Shown: positions 1 to 7,373 of the stretch, in pieces
How the letters are laid out: each line of letters begins with the position of its first letter
Position numbering within the stretch: position 1 is the first letter of the stretch
From: Candidatus Gastranaerophilales bacterium
GTDB lineage: Bacteria; Cyanobacteriota; Vampirovibrionia; Gastranaerophilales; Gastranaerophilaceae
Direction: 5' to 3'
Assembly: GCA_947624975.1 (NCBI GenBank)
Contig: CANQMP010000003.1
Span: 44,836-108,835, forward strand
DNA length: 64,000 nt
Notes under the pieces: model-generated
What the model was told of the DNA's origin: nothing
Databases searched by the model: none
The model's input: only the letters and a program-made list of their open reading frames with translations
Program-made: the position numbers and the translations under genes

Positions 1-1
1 T

Positions 2-232
2 GCAAACGGAGTGGAAAGAGCTTACACAACAATCAAAACTGTCATGGACAGATTAACTGCAAAATCAGTCCTTGTACGTTACAAATCAGGCAAAAAATTC
101 CTTTACAAAGCGGCAATGAACAAAGATGAAATGACTCATCTGGCGGTAAAAGAAGTTGCAGACCGCTTTTTCAACGGAAGTTACGATGAGTTAATCAGAT
201 TTGCACAAAATTCACAAAAGATTTTGATATGA
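2..232 (+). CDS. BlaI/MecI/CopY-type transcriptional repressor, 3' part only
   Basis: The frame is open to the left edge of the window (Ala-Asn-Gly precede the GTG at 11), so the N-terminus lies outside. The visible part begins in the recognition helix of a winged helix (AYTTIKTVMDRL), then the wing (VRYKSGKKFLYKA) and a C-terminal dimerisation helix ending FNGSYDELIRFA. This is the usual order in the BlaI/MecI/CopY family, about 120-130 residues long, which bind operator DNA as dimers and are often inactivated by a partner protease. The stop overlaps the next start (ATGA), so the two genes are probably co-transcribed. No BlaR-like sensor is visible. The family call is good; the regulated target is unknown. 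Confidence 0.8.
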   Translation, partial: ANGVERAYTTIKTVMDRLTAKSVLVRYKSGKKFLYKAAMNKDEMTHLAVKEVADRFFNGSYDELIRFAQNSQKILI

Positions 233-588
233 AAAGCGACAGACGGTTTGTTGCCGAATTGATACGGCATGTTTTAATTTCCCGTATTTGCGTGAGAGAG
301 GCTATTGTTCATTTCCCTCGTGATACAAAGGATAAAAGTATCCATGCCGCCTATCATGCACTTGTGCATTACGAAGCGGACGAGGACTTACGGCTCAAAG
401 ATGAGTTATACAAAGAAGAACAGGATGATTTTTTGGAACTTATAGCAAATATTCTTGAAAAAGATGAAGATTTGCCCGAAAATATTATTTTGAATTATGA
501 AAAATATTATCCTTGTGCTAATATTTTGCATGAAGATAACGCACGAGGTTTTTTTAAGGGGTTTTTCAAATTCCTTAATCTTAAATAA
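229..588 (+). CDS. Hypothetical protein coupled to the BlaI-like regulator
   Basis: A 119-residue protein whose ATG overlaps the TGA of the regulator upstream by the ATGA arrangement, so translation is probably coupled. It has no signal peptide and no membrane segment. It looks helical, with a charged middle (YEADEDLRLKDELYKEEQDD) and a basic, Phe-rich C-terminus (FFKGFFKFLNLK). I do not recognise the family. Position suggests a cytoplasmic partner or co-regulated product of the repressor, but nothing in the sequence shows a function. Confidence 0.7.
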   Translation: MKSDRRFVAELIRHVLISRICVREAIVHFPRDTKDKSIHAAYHALVHYEADEDLRLKDELYKEEQDDFLELIANILEKDEDLPENIILNYEKYYPCANILHEDNARGFFKGFFKFLNLK

Positions 589-602
589 AAAGGAGAAAAA
601 AA

Positions 603-1628
603 ATGAAAAAAATATTGTCACTTTTAACCGTAATAATTCTATCCGCAACACTTGCACACGCAAGCTCGATAGAAATTCTTCCGACGATGTCGTCCGTTTC
701 AACTTCACCTAACAGAGTTTGGGCGGGAACATTCCAGCTTGTTTGGAATGACTTAATGGATGAAATGGTTAAAGGCCCTGTCAAATTCGGATGGAAAAAC
801 CCTCAAATTGTCAAAGAGCTTAATAAACAAACATTTAAAGCGGAAATGATTTCCGATGACTCGTATTACAAGACTTTCGGTAAAATATCTCCCGAGTTAA
901 AAAATCAAATTGAAACCGCTTTAAAAGAAAAATTTAATGAAACGAGTGATATTTTGGGTGCTTTTGACTGGAATGCACACAATGAATACCTTTTCTATGC
1001 TATGTTAAAGAAAGATTTCAAATTTTTGAATGCGTTTGATAAACTTCAACCGCAGAAATTCGGCAAAAATCATGAAAAAGTTGAATATTTCGGGATTACA
1101 AAGAAAAGTTCATCATCGCTTGATGATATGATAAAAGTGCTTTTTTATAACTCTCATAATGATTTTGCGGTATCAATTACCACTAAAGGCAACGATATCG
1201 TGTATTTGTACAGAACAGATGATGATAAAACCTTTGACAAACTGTATTCCGACATGATGTTTAAAAAGCTTAAATACAAAGGCGAAGGTGATTTTTTAAA
1301 GGATGACGAATTCAAAGCGCCTAATATTAATATGTATGATGAAAAAACTTTTGGCGAACTCATAGGAAAACGGGTTAAGGGAACGGATATTGTGATTAAT
1401 CAGGCACTTGAAACGGTTGAATTCAAAATGAATAACGAAGGCGTCGAACTTAAATCCGAGGCTGCAATAGCAGTTATGACAGCAATGCCTGCCCCCGTGC
1501 GCGTAAAACCCAGAAAATTTTGGTTTGATGATACTTACGTAATCTTTTTACAGGAAAAAGACAAATCTCAACCGTACTTTGCACTACGAATAAACGATGT
1601 GGCAGAGCTGAACAAAACAGGCAGATAA
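603..1628 (+). CDS. Secreted protein with serpin-like C-terminal half
   Basis: 341 residues with a clear signal peptide (MKKILSLLTVIILSATLAHA, cleavage near residue 20) and a good ribosome site (AAGGAG, 7-8 nt before ATG). The last third resembles the serpin hinge and C-terminal strands: a strand, then NNEGVELKSEAAIAVMTA (residues 277-294, compare the serpin hinge EEGTEAAAATAV), a Pro-rich loop, and FWFDDTYVIFLQEKD in the place of the serpin drPFlffIrd segment. The N-terminal helices are not convincingly serpin, and the length is slightly below the usual 370-400. If it is a serpin it would inhibit or trap extracellular proteases by its reactive loop. The gene is certain; the family is tentative and read by eye. 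Confidence 0.85.
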   Translation: MKKILSLLTVIILSATLAHASSIEILPTMSSVSTSPNRVWAGTFQLVWNDLMDEMVKGPVKFGWKNPQIVKELNKQTFKAEMISDDSYYKTFGKISPELKNQIETALKEKFNETSDILGAFDWNAHNEYLFYAMLKKDFKFLNAFDKLQPQKFGKNHEKVEYFGITKKSSSSLDDMIKVLFYNSHNDFAVSITTKGNDIVYLYRTDDDKTFDKLYSDMMFKKLKYKGEGDFLKDDEFKAPNINMYDEKTFGELIGKRVKGTDIVINQALETVEFKMNNEGVELKSEAAIAVMTAMPAPVRVKPRKFWFDDTYVIFLQEKDKSQPYFALRINDVAELNKTGR

Positions 1629-1835
1629 TTTGCTATCAAAAAATCATAAAAATTTGCCATAAAAAAATTGCACCCTATCTATTTAATAAAAATTTACAAA
1701 GCTGAAAATCCTTGCATAGACACATATTGTATTATGCTGAATTGTATTGTATATATGTGCCGGTGTCAAATATTGAGCTAATTTATACTTTAATATATTG
1801 TATAGAAGTATTAGTAAATAAAAAAGAAGTAATTT

Positions 1836-2810
1836 ATGGTAGATGGTATTTTTAATGGTTTCAGAATTAATAAACAAAATAGCGTGCCTGTATATACCAA
1901 TGCTCCCGTGCAAGCTAAATCAGGCCATTTTGAACGCTCTCCTCAAACGGATACTGTGTCATTATCTAATAAACAACCTATGTCTAAAAAGACAAAAATT
2001 ATATTAACTTTAGGCGGAATTGCTACCGCAGTAATAGGTGCAGTATTAGCAACTAAAGGCTATCGTTCTTATAAAATATCAAACGGATTAAAACAAATTG
2101 AAAAAAAGTTTTTAAAAATACAGGAAAATATGCCTGAAGTGCAGAAAACATTTAACGAGGTCTTTTTACGCAATGATATAACAGAAAAAGAAGCCCTTGA
2201 AATATTAAATCGATACAAAGAAGTTGAAAAAATAGCTGTTACAGGAACCAAAGAAGAATACATACAAGCTGTATTTAATGAAGCCAAACAAAACTTTGGC
2301 TTTAAAGATAGTAAATTTAAGTTAAAATTAGTAGATGGTAAAGTGTCCAAGAATGGAATAACACTGGGTGGAGCTCTGCCTTTAGCCCAAAAAGTTGAAA
2401 TTAGCCCCAATATCTCCTTAAAAAACATACTAGGGACAATGCATCATGAGATGAGACATATGAAACAACACTTTTATGCTGTAAATTATGACCCACAAGC
2501 ATATATATTCACACTTACAACAAGAAATAATAACATTGAAGGGTTATCAAAAGAAGAGTTGGAAGAAGTTCTTGATGATTGTTTAAAAGATATACGGGAA
2601 GGGCTTAACTTAAAATGTTTTGATAGAAACAATATTCCAAAAGAGCAAATTCAATACGCACAAAAATGCTTAGAGGCATGTAAAACTTATGTAGATGGTC
2701 ATACAGACATTAACGCCTATTATAATAATTTCAAAGAGGTCGATGCCCGATACGCAGGAGGTTTAATTGACAAACTGTTTCATGGTAAGATATTAGGAGT
2801 TAATAAGTAA
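1836..2810 (+). CDS. Membrane-anchored putative zinc metallopeptidase (HExxH)
   Basis: 324 residues. An unusual polar N-terminal tail of about 50 residues precedes one hydrophobic segment (about 53-70, IILTLGGIATAVIGAVLATKG), then a helical region, then a zincin core: HEMRH at residues 204-208 (HExxH, two zinc histidines and the catalytic Glu) in a helix HHEMRHMKQH. E301 in KEVDARYAG is a plausible third ligand. The fold would place the peptidase on one face of the membrane; the side is not clear because there is no classical signal peptide. No family is recognised. The ribosome site is weak (AGAAG). It stands alone between non-coding stretches. Confidence 0.8.
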   Translation: MVDGIFNGFRINKQNSVPVYTNAPVQAKSGHFERSPQTDTVSLSNKQPMSKKTKIILTLGGIATAVIGAVLATKGYRSYKISNGLKQIEKKFLKIQENMPEVQKTFNEVFLRNDITEKEALEILNRYKEVEKIAVTGTKEEYIQAVFNEAKQNFGFKDSKFKLKLVDGKVSKNGITLGGALPLAQKVEISPNISLKNILGTMHHEMRHMKQHFYAVNYDPQAYIFTLTTRNNNIEGLSKEELEEVLDDCLKDIREGLNLKCFDRNNIPKEQIQYAQKCLEACKTYVDGHTDINAYYNNFKEVDARYAGGLIDKLFHGKILGVNK

Positions 2811-2906
2811 ATTTATTATTTACAACTTTTTTACAAGTTTATAAAAAAATCTTTTGAGCAAATCAGTTGGGAATTCTTGATTTGCCCAACAACTTAAAAA
2901 ATGTAA

Positions 2907-2927
2907 GTTGGGGGTTTCTACCCCAAC
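2907..2927. repeat. Dispersed hairpin repeat, copy 1
   Basis: An imperfect palindrome, GTTGGGGG then TTTCT then ACCCCAAC, preceded by ATGTAA. Near-identical units lie at 57015-57033 and 61350-61366, always in intergenic DNA. It could form a short stable stem in RNA or single-stranded DNA, like REP-type elements. Confidence 0.7.
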
Positions 2928-2943
2928 AAATTTTTTAAAAGTA

Positions 2944-3015
2944 GCAGACTGAATCTGCCCGCAATATATGGTGTTAACGTGAGATTTTTCCTCATCCCTT
3001 GCATAAAAATCTCCT
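2944..3015 (+). repeat. Dispersed intergenic repeat block, copy A
   Basis: About 72 bases starting GCAGACTGA and running through GGTGTTAACGTGAGATTTTT to GCATAAAAATC. A close second copy in the same orientation lies at 61229-61300, 58 kb away. In the two copies the neighbouring TTGGGG hairpin lies on opposite sides, so the modules have been shuffled. Confidence 0.75.
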
Positions 3016-3243
3016 CTCCCCGTCGAATTGACCTTCGTGCGGGAGAGAAAAGAATTTCCTAGCGAACGCAGTGAACTTAGAAATTCGGGTGAGGGGGCAA
3101 TTATATCGGCACTGCGTGCGAATGAAATTAGCTGGATTGCTTCGCATTCGCTCGCAATGACGACCTATTTTTACTTTTCATGCAAAGAATTAAACCCACC
3201 TCTAACCTCCTCGTTTGGGGAAGGAACAAAAGAGACAACCCCC

Positions 3244-3353
3244 TCGCCCTCAGCTCGCTCACGCATCTCGCAAAGTGACGACTCCTCGCTCTGTCTCTTG
3301 CCATAAAAAAAGCCACACACAGTGGCTTTTTTTATGGCGGGAACGACGAGGCT
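3244..3353. repeat. Direct repeat copy 1 ending in a tRNA-Asp 3' fragment
   Basis: About 110 bases, nearly identical to 3629-3740 apart from a 2-base indel and the terminator loop. It holds a symmetrical terminator (stem GCCAC/GTGGC at 3312-3326, A7 before and T7 after) and ends with TGGCGGGAACGACGAGGCT (3335-3353). That is the reverse complement of the last 19 bases of tRNA-Asp including CCA. The tRNA homology stops there, so this copy is only a 3' fragment. Confidence 0.8.
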
Positions 3354-3628
3354 TGTCTTGGATTTGCTCCACGCTCGAATAGTTTCGCGTATGAACCTTA
3401 GGTTCAAATCGCTCAATATTCTCGCTAGCCGGACTCGTTTCACTCCGTCCGTACGCAAATCCGCCGAACTCAAAATGGAGTTCTCGCCATAGTCCATTCT
3501 CACAATTAAAAAGCGGTAGGGTCAAACCCTCCGCTTTTAACTCAGGCGAGGCTCTGTCTTGTTCGCTCGCGTTTAACGGGTCTGCGGTTGAGTGTTTCAA
3601 GAATTTCATTCTTTTCACACTCAAGCCT

Positions 3629-3740
3629 TCGCCCTCAGCTCGCTCACGCAACTCGCAAAGTGACGACTCCTCGCTCTGTCATTCTTGCCATAAAAAAAGC
3701 CACTGTATGTGGCTTTTTTTATGGCGGGAACGACGAGGCT
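3629..3740. repeat. Direct repeat copy 2, adjoining the intact tRNA-Asp
   Basis: Second copy of the 110-base repeat, 385 bases to the right of the first. Here the tRNA-Asp sequence continues into a complete gene. The terminator stem is the same GCCAC/GTGGC, but the loop is TGTAT rather than ACACA. Confidence 0.8.
3691..3720. terminator. Symmetrical terminator after tRNA-Asp
   Basis: Stem GCCAC (3699-3703), loop TGTAT, stem GTGGC (3709-3713), flanked by A7 on the left and T7 on the right, so it can end transcription on either strand. On the minus strand it lies directly after the tRNA CCA end. Confidence 0.8.
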
Positions 3741-3799
3741 CGAACTCGCGACCTCATGCGTGACAGGCATGCGCTCTAACCAAACTGAGCTACGCTCCC
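3722..3799 (-). tRNA. tRNA-Asp (anticodon GTC), CCA encoded
   Basis: The minus strand folds into a full cloverleaf: acceptor GGGAGCG pairing with CGTTCCC, D arm GCTC...GAGC, anticodon stem CATGC/GCATG around the loop CTGTCAC with anticodon GTC, then a T arm with TTCGAGC. The discriminator base is G, as expected for Asp, followed by an encoded CCA at 3724-3722. It is followed by a strong terminator and upstream (higher coordinates) by AT-rich DNA. Its 3' end is duplicated 385 bases away. Confidence 0.95.
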
Positions 3800-3899
3800 T
3801 TATTTTTTTGTATTCACCTTTCGGCAAGTTCTATTATAATATGCTAAATTTTTTTTTGCAATATAGCAAAAAAAAATATTTATAAGTTTTTCTTTTATT

Positions 3900-4580
3900 A
3901 TGAAAATTAATAATAATAATTACACCTGTTTTACGTCAAGAAATTCCGAAATTCGCTTCGCCGACGATATCGCAAGGCACGTTAATAAAATTTACCCCAG
4001 AATGTCAAATACACTATTGCAAAGACTGGATAATGCTCCGAATTTTTCTTTCGCAATTTCAAAAATTGATGATAAAATAACCGATATTCACTATAAAATG
4101 CACGATAATTCAAATATTTTTACTACTCTTTTTTCAAAATTATTTAAACCTAAAATCAAAACTAAGAAAAATATTGAAAATTATATTAGACTTATTAAAC
4201 TTCATAAAGCGGGTAATTGCACTGAAGCCGCAACATTAGGTGCACTGGCTGCTAAAGCCAACGGACTGGAAAATGTCTGTATCGGTGACGTCGTATCAAA
4301 ATTCGGTTTTATTAACTATAACCATGCAGTTGTACTTATAAAAAACAATAAAAATTCTTACGTAATCGATCCATGGCTCGGATTTGCTGACTATCTTCCA
4401 AATGCGGTTCTCAGGTATAAATATGAACTTAAAACAGGAGTTGATTTTATTAAAAATAAGGATATGTTTATAAAAGAAACTAAAATAAATGATTCTGCTC
4501 TGCCATGCGTGCTGAATACCGAATCAAAAGATATTCTCAAAGCATGTCCCGAATTACGCATTAAAAAAGGCTCAAAATAA
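3900..4580 (+). CDS. Putative papain/transglutaminase-fold cysteine protein
   Basis: 226 residues, no signal peptide. The second half carries an ordered Cys-His-Asp set typical of papain-like and transglutaminase-like folds: GNCTEAA (C107), YNHAVVLI (H142) and VIDPWLGFAD (D157), with usual spacing. Such proteins act as cysteine proteases, deamidases or transglutaminases, and several bacterial effectors share this pattern. The N-terminus begins MKINNNNYTCFTSRN, resembling the start of the neighbour at 6582. The ribosome site is poor. A terminator hairpin overlaps its stop codon. The catalytic triad is seen; the reaction and substrate are unknown. Confidence 0.75.
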   Translation: MKINNNNYTCFTSRNSEIRFADDIARHVNKIYPRMSNTLLQRLDNAPNFSFAISKIDDKITDIHYKMHDNSNIFTTLFSKLFKPKIKTKKNIENYIRLIKLHKAGNCTEAATLGALAAKANGLENVCIGDVVSKFGFINYNHAVVLIKNNKNSYVIDPWLGFADYLPNAVLRYKYELKTGVDFIKNKDMFIKETKINDSALPCVLNTESKDILKACPELRIKKGSK

Positions 4581-4594
4581 ATGAGCCTTTTCTT
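4569..4594. terminator. Terminator between convergent genes
   Basis: Stem GGCTCA (4569-4574), 7-base loop, TGAGCC (4582-4587), then a T-rich run; an A6 run precedes it, so it can serve both the gene at 3900 and the GH57 gene arriving from the right. The stop codon of the left gene lies inside the loop. Confidence 0.75.
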
Positions 4595-4612
4595 GAATTA
4601 TAATTTAATCTT

Positions 4613-6331
4613 TTAATTATACAACGGCGCAAGTTTCGCAGACTGCTGAGGAATTACTCCCTCCTCTATCGTCTGATAAACTCTGTAATCTATTACCGAG
4701 AAACAGTTATCAATGCTTTCTATCTGCTGTAATTCCCAATCATTGATGTTTCCGCTGTCGATCATGTCGGCAATTTTTTCAAACCTGTCAACATGCTCTC
4801 TAAATCTGTCGGTTGCATAATCCTTTGCCTGCCATGTGGTTATCAGGAAAGGCCAATCAGAACTTTGCAATAACAGATTTTCCCTTGCCAACTGATTTAA
4901 TGCCCTGTGCAAAAGCTTGTTTTCGGGAATTTCGGGATATTTATCGGCAATAGCACTCATACGTTTTTCACAAGCATGAATGATAGGCCACATCCATTCC
5001 GTTAAATGGTTGTTCCATACCCAGAAGTGACCGCCCTGTCCCCAAGAACTTTCAGGGATTTGGATAGCTTCTTTCGGCGGATATTTGTGAATATATTCAC
5101 CCGCCGTAAGTCTTTCAACCTCAGGAACATAATTGTTGAATTTTTTAATTACCTGTTTAATAAATTCAACACCCTCAAACCACCAGTGACCGTATAATTC
5201 CGTGTCAAACGATACCATTACCAAACCTTCTTTACCGGTTGCTTTTTTGTAATCGTTCAACATGTGATAAATCAAAGTCGTGTAGTGGTCAGAGTTTTCA
5301 TTAACTTTATTCAGTGCAAGCACCGGATCATATAACATCTTGTCACCTAAATCGGTTTTTGGCGAAGTTATTCTCCAATAGTGCATGCCTGAATTTGCAT
5401 CTTTTCTGTGGAATTCTCTGTAGCATCCGTCGCCCGGATAACCGTCCGCAGCAGACCAAACCTGATAACCGGCTCTTTCGTTTCTGCCCATTACGGCTAC
5501 CTGTGCATCGGGAAGCCAGTATGCCGAATATGTGTCATAACCGGTTGCTGGACGTTCAGGCAGCGGTATGTATTCGATATTTCCGTAAACACCGATTACA
5601 CGTCTGTTTCCGATAGAATTTCCGCCTTCTATAACATGAGATTCCGTAAAGAAATATTCAATGTCATTGTTTTGCAAAGTCACTTCAATAGCGGGACGCC
5701 AGTGTTTTTGTCCGTCTTTTCCCACATATTGATATCCTTGACGGTAAGCACATTCGGGCAGCCAGCAGCCTGAAGCCTTTTTGCCAAATAATCTTTTTGT
5801 TGTATCAGAACCGACCTTGAACTGTGCGTTAAGGTTTGCATCCGTTGCAAGTAACGGTGAAAATCCGTGAGTAGCACCGGATGTGGTTATTTCTATACAG
5901 CCTAAGTCTTGAAATTTTTTAAACTGTGCGATTAAATCCATTCCGTATTTATTTACAAACGAATTTTTTATATTTGTAAACCAGTCGTAATAATATTTTG
6001 CAAGATATTTCAAATGCTGCGAATGAGGCACTTTTTCATCCGGATATCTTTCTAAATCCTTGGCAACACTTTCAATTCTTGAATCCAAATACTTTACAAA
6101 TCCGTTCTTTAAGTGTTCATCATTTAATTGTTCAGCCAAAATCGGCGTAATACCGACGGTTAACTTTGCTTTTATTCCTTCATCATACAATTCGGAAATT
6201 GCGTTTAATAAAGGAATGTAAGTTTCCGCCATACATTCATACAGGTTTTCTTCCCCGAAAGGCCACATGCCGGCTTTTCTGTAAAAGGGAAGGTGGCTGT
6301 GTAACATAAATACGAATTGTCCTACTGACAT
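4613..6331 (-). CDS. GH57 family glucan branching-type enzyme (DUF1957)
   Basis: 572 residues from the chosen start. The N-terminus MSVGQFVFMLHSHLPF gives the GH57 substrate-binding HSH near residue 12. The catalytic nucleophile is E193 in CWLPECAY, and the acid/base is D376 in SFDTELYGHWWFEG. GH57 enzymes of this type act on alpha-1,4-glucans, usually making alpha-1,6 branches in glycogen synthesis in the cytoplasm. The start at 6331 is preferred because GGAGG lies 5 bases before it; an in-frame ATG at 6343 overlaps that site. The length is near the 520-570 usual for the family. It stands alone, facing the cysteine-protein gene. Confidence 0.9.
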   Translation of the reverse strand: MSVGQFVFMLHSHLPFYRKAGMWPFGEENLYECMAETYIPLLNAISELYDEGIKAKLTVGITPILAEQLNDEHLKNGFVKYLDSRIESVAKDLERYPDEKVPHSQHLKYLAKYYYDWFTNIKNSFVNKYGMDLIAQFKKFQDLGCIEITTSGATHGFSPLLATDANLNAQFKVGSDTTKRLFGKKASGCWLPECAYRQGYQYVGKDGQKHWRPAIEVTLQNNDIEYFFTESHVIEGGNSIGNRRVIGVYGNIEYIPLPERPATGYDTYSAYWLPDAQVAVMGRNERAGYQVWSAADGYPGDGCYREFHRKDANSGMHYWRITSPKTDLGDKMLYDPVLALNKVNENSDHYTTLIYHMLNDYKKATGKEGLVMVSFDTELYGHWWFEGVEFIKQVIKKFNNYVPEVERLTAGEYIHKYPPKEAIQIPESSWGQGGHFWVWNNHLTEWMWPIIHACEKRMSAIADKYPEIPENKLLHRALNQLARENLLLQSSDWPFLITTWQAKDYATDRFREHVDRFEKIADMIDSGNINDWELQQIESIDNCFSVIDYRVYQTIEEGVIPQQSAKLAPLYN

Positions 6332-6581
6332 TTGTGCCTCCATATCTTTTTGCTGTTAGAATTATTATATAATATAATTCCTTCTTATATATTATTTATA
6401 CCACAAAAGGATATAAAAATTAATTCTTGAGAACTAATTCTTTTGTATAATTGTTACAAAAGTTAAAGAAATTTCGTTTTTGTAAGAATTAAAAAATTAA
6501 TTGTAACGATTACGAAACATATTAGCAAAAATTTTTTTTATTTGTTTTACAATAAATGTATTAAGTTAATTGGTGAAAAAA

Positions 6582-7373
6582 ATGAAAATTAATTCTATAC
6601 AACGTGATATATCCCTCAAACAGGGTAGTTCCGGTTTCCGTTCGGAAACAGCGGGATTTAAAGAGAAGTGTGGAACGGATATTTGTAACACGGGATATAA
6701 TACAGCTTATTGCGGCAGTTTTACGGGAAAGAGTAAACCTGCCGCAAATTTTTTGGATAAAATGCTTAAAAGTGAATGGTTGAAAAAGTTTGTAGCTTAT
6801 TCACAACAGCATAACATATCAACGAGTGCGTTAATTGCACTTGTACTTGCCGGAATTTTAAGACCTGCGACGATTATGGCGCTTCCGGGCGACAAGGATA
6901 AAGATGATAAAGTTTATGCATCGGGGCATGCCATAGCATCAGGTATAATCGGTTTTGTAGTTTCGACAATTATTACAAGTCCGTTTGATGAATCTATAGA
7001 CAAAATTTTTGAGCAAGGAAAATTCCAGCGCGAAAAACTCAAAAAAATGACTTCAAGAATTAGCGAACTTCAAAAATTAGCTGATTCCGACACTATAACA
7101 AAAGAACTTAAAGCGGAATTAAAAACTCTTACCAAACGGAAAGAGGCACTCAACACATTACTCAAAAACATTCCTGACTGGATTATTGCAATTCCGAGAT
7201 CAATATTAACAATTGCGTTAATTCCTCCGATTTTAAAATATGTGTTTGGCATGGAGAAGAAGAAAAAAGATAAACCCGTTGAGCAGCCTAAAAATAATGA
7301 CAACGTAAAAGATATTATAGAAAAATCCGCATTTAAAAATATCATGCTTAAAGGAGGTACCGAAGAATGTTAG
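6582..7373 (+). CDS. Membrane protein of unknown family (pair member 1)
   Basis: 263 residues from ATG 6582; an in-frame TTG at 6570 is less likely. The long polar N-terminal tail ends in GSFTGKSK (about residues 46-53). Two hydrophobic segments follow (about 81-100 and 115-132), then a Lys-rich coiled-coil-like stretch (FQREKLKKMTSRISELQKL) and a third hydrophobic segment before a charged C-terminus. The last bases overlap the next gene, which has a similar layout, so the two are probably an operon of diverged paralogues. No known domain is recognised. A TACAAT -10-like element at 6548 would give a short leader of about 22 nt. Confidence 0.75.
   Translation: MKINSIQRDISLKQGSSGFRSETAGFKEKCGTDICNTGYNTAYCGSFTGKSKPAANFLDKMLKSEWLKKFVAYSQQHNISTSALIALVLAGILRPATIMALPGDKDKDDKVYASGHAIASGIIGFVVSTIITSPFDESIDKIFEQGKFQREKLKKMTSRISELQKLADSDTITKELKAELKTLTKRKEALNTLLKNIPDWIIAIPRSILTIALIPPILKYVFGMEKKKKDKPVEQPKNNDNVKDIIEKSAFKNIMLKGGTEEC

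Larger units (their letters stand above)
2811..3721. repeat. Repeat-rich intergenic region
   Basis: About 900 bases without a credible gene. It holds a TTGGGG...CCCCAA hairpin (2907-2927), a dispersed block (2944-3015) seen again at 61229-61300, a low-complexity block related to GGGAGAG-type intergenic repeats, two copies of a 110-base direct repeat (3244-3353 and 3629-3740) that each end in tRNA-Asp 3' sequence, and two perfect hairpins between them (about 3509-3539 and 3591-3626). Several open frames cross the region on both strands, but they follow the repeats, have odd composition and lack ribosome sites. Confidence 0.8.

Noticed and set aside
1683..1913. Minus-strand open frame between 1.7 and 1.9 kb
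   Set aside because: AT-rich, overlaps the start of the zincin gene, no ribosome site and no protein-like pattern.
3028..3306. Open frame on the plus strand in the repeat region
   Set aside because: It crosses dispersed repeats, has no ribosome site and has unusual composition for this genome. The frame follows the repeat, not a gene.
3171..3651. Overlapping minus-strand open frames (3171-3503 and 3259-3651)
   Set aside because: They read through the tRNA-Asp 3' fragment and terminator; such frames are known artefacts of this kind of repeat.
2811..3721. CRISPR array in the repeat region
   Set aside because: The repeats are long, few and irregularly spaced; there are no regular short repeats with unique spacers and no cas gene.
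6570..6581. TTG start for the membrane protein at 6582
   Set aside because: The internal ATG at 6582 gives the MKIN start seen in a nearby protein, and neither has a strong ribosome site; the ATG is preferred.
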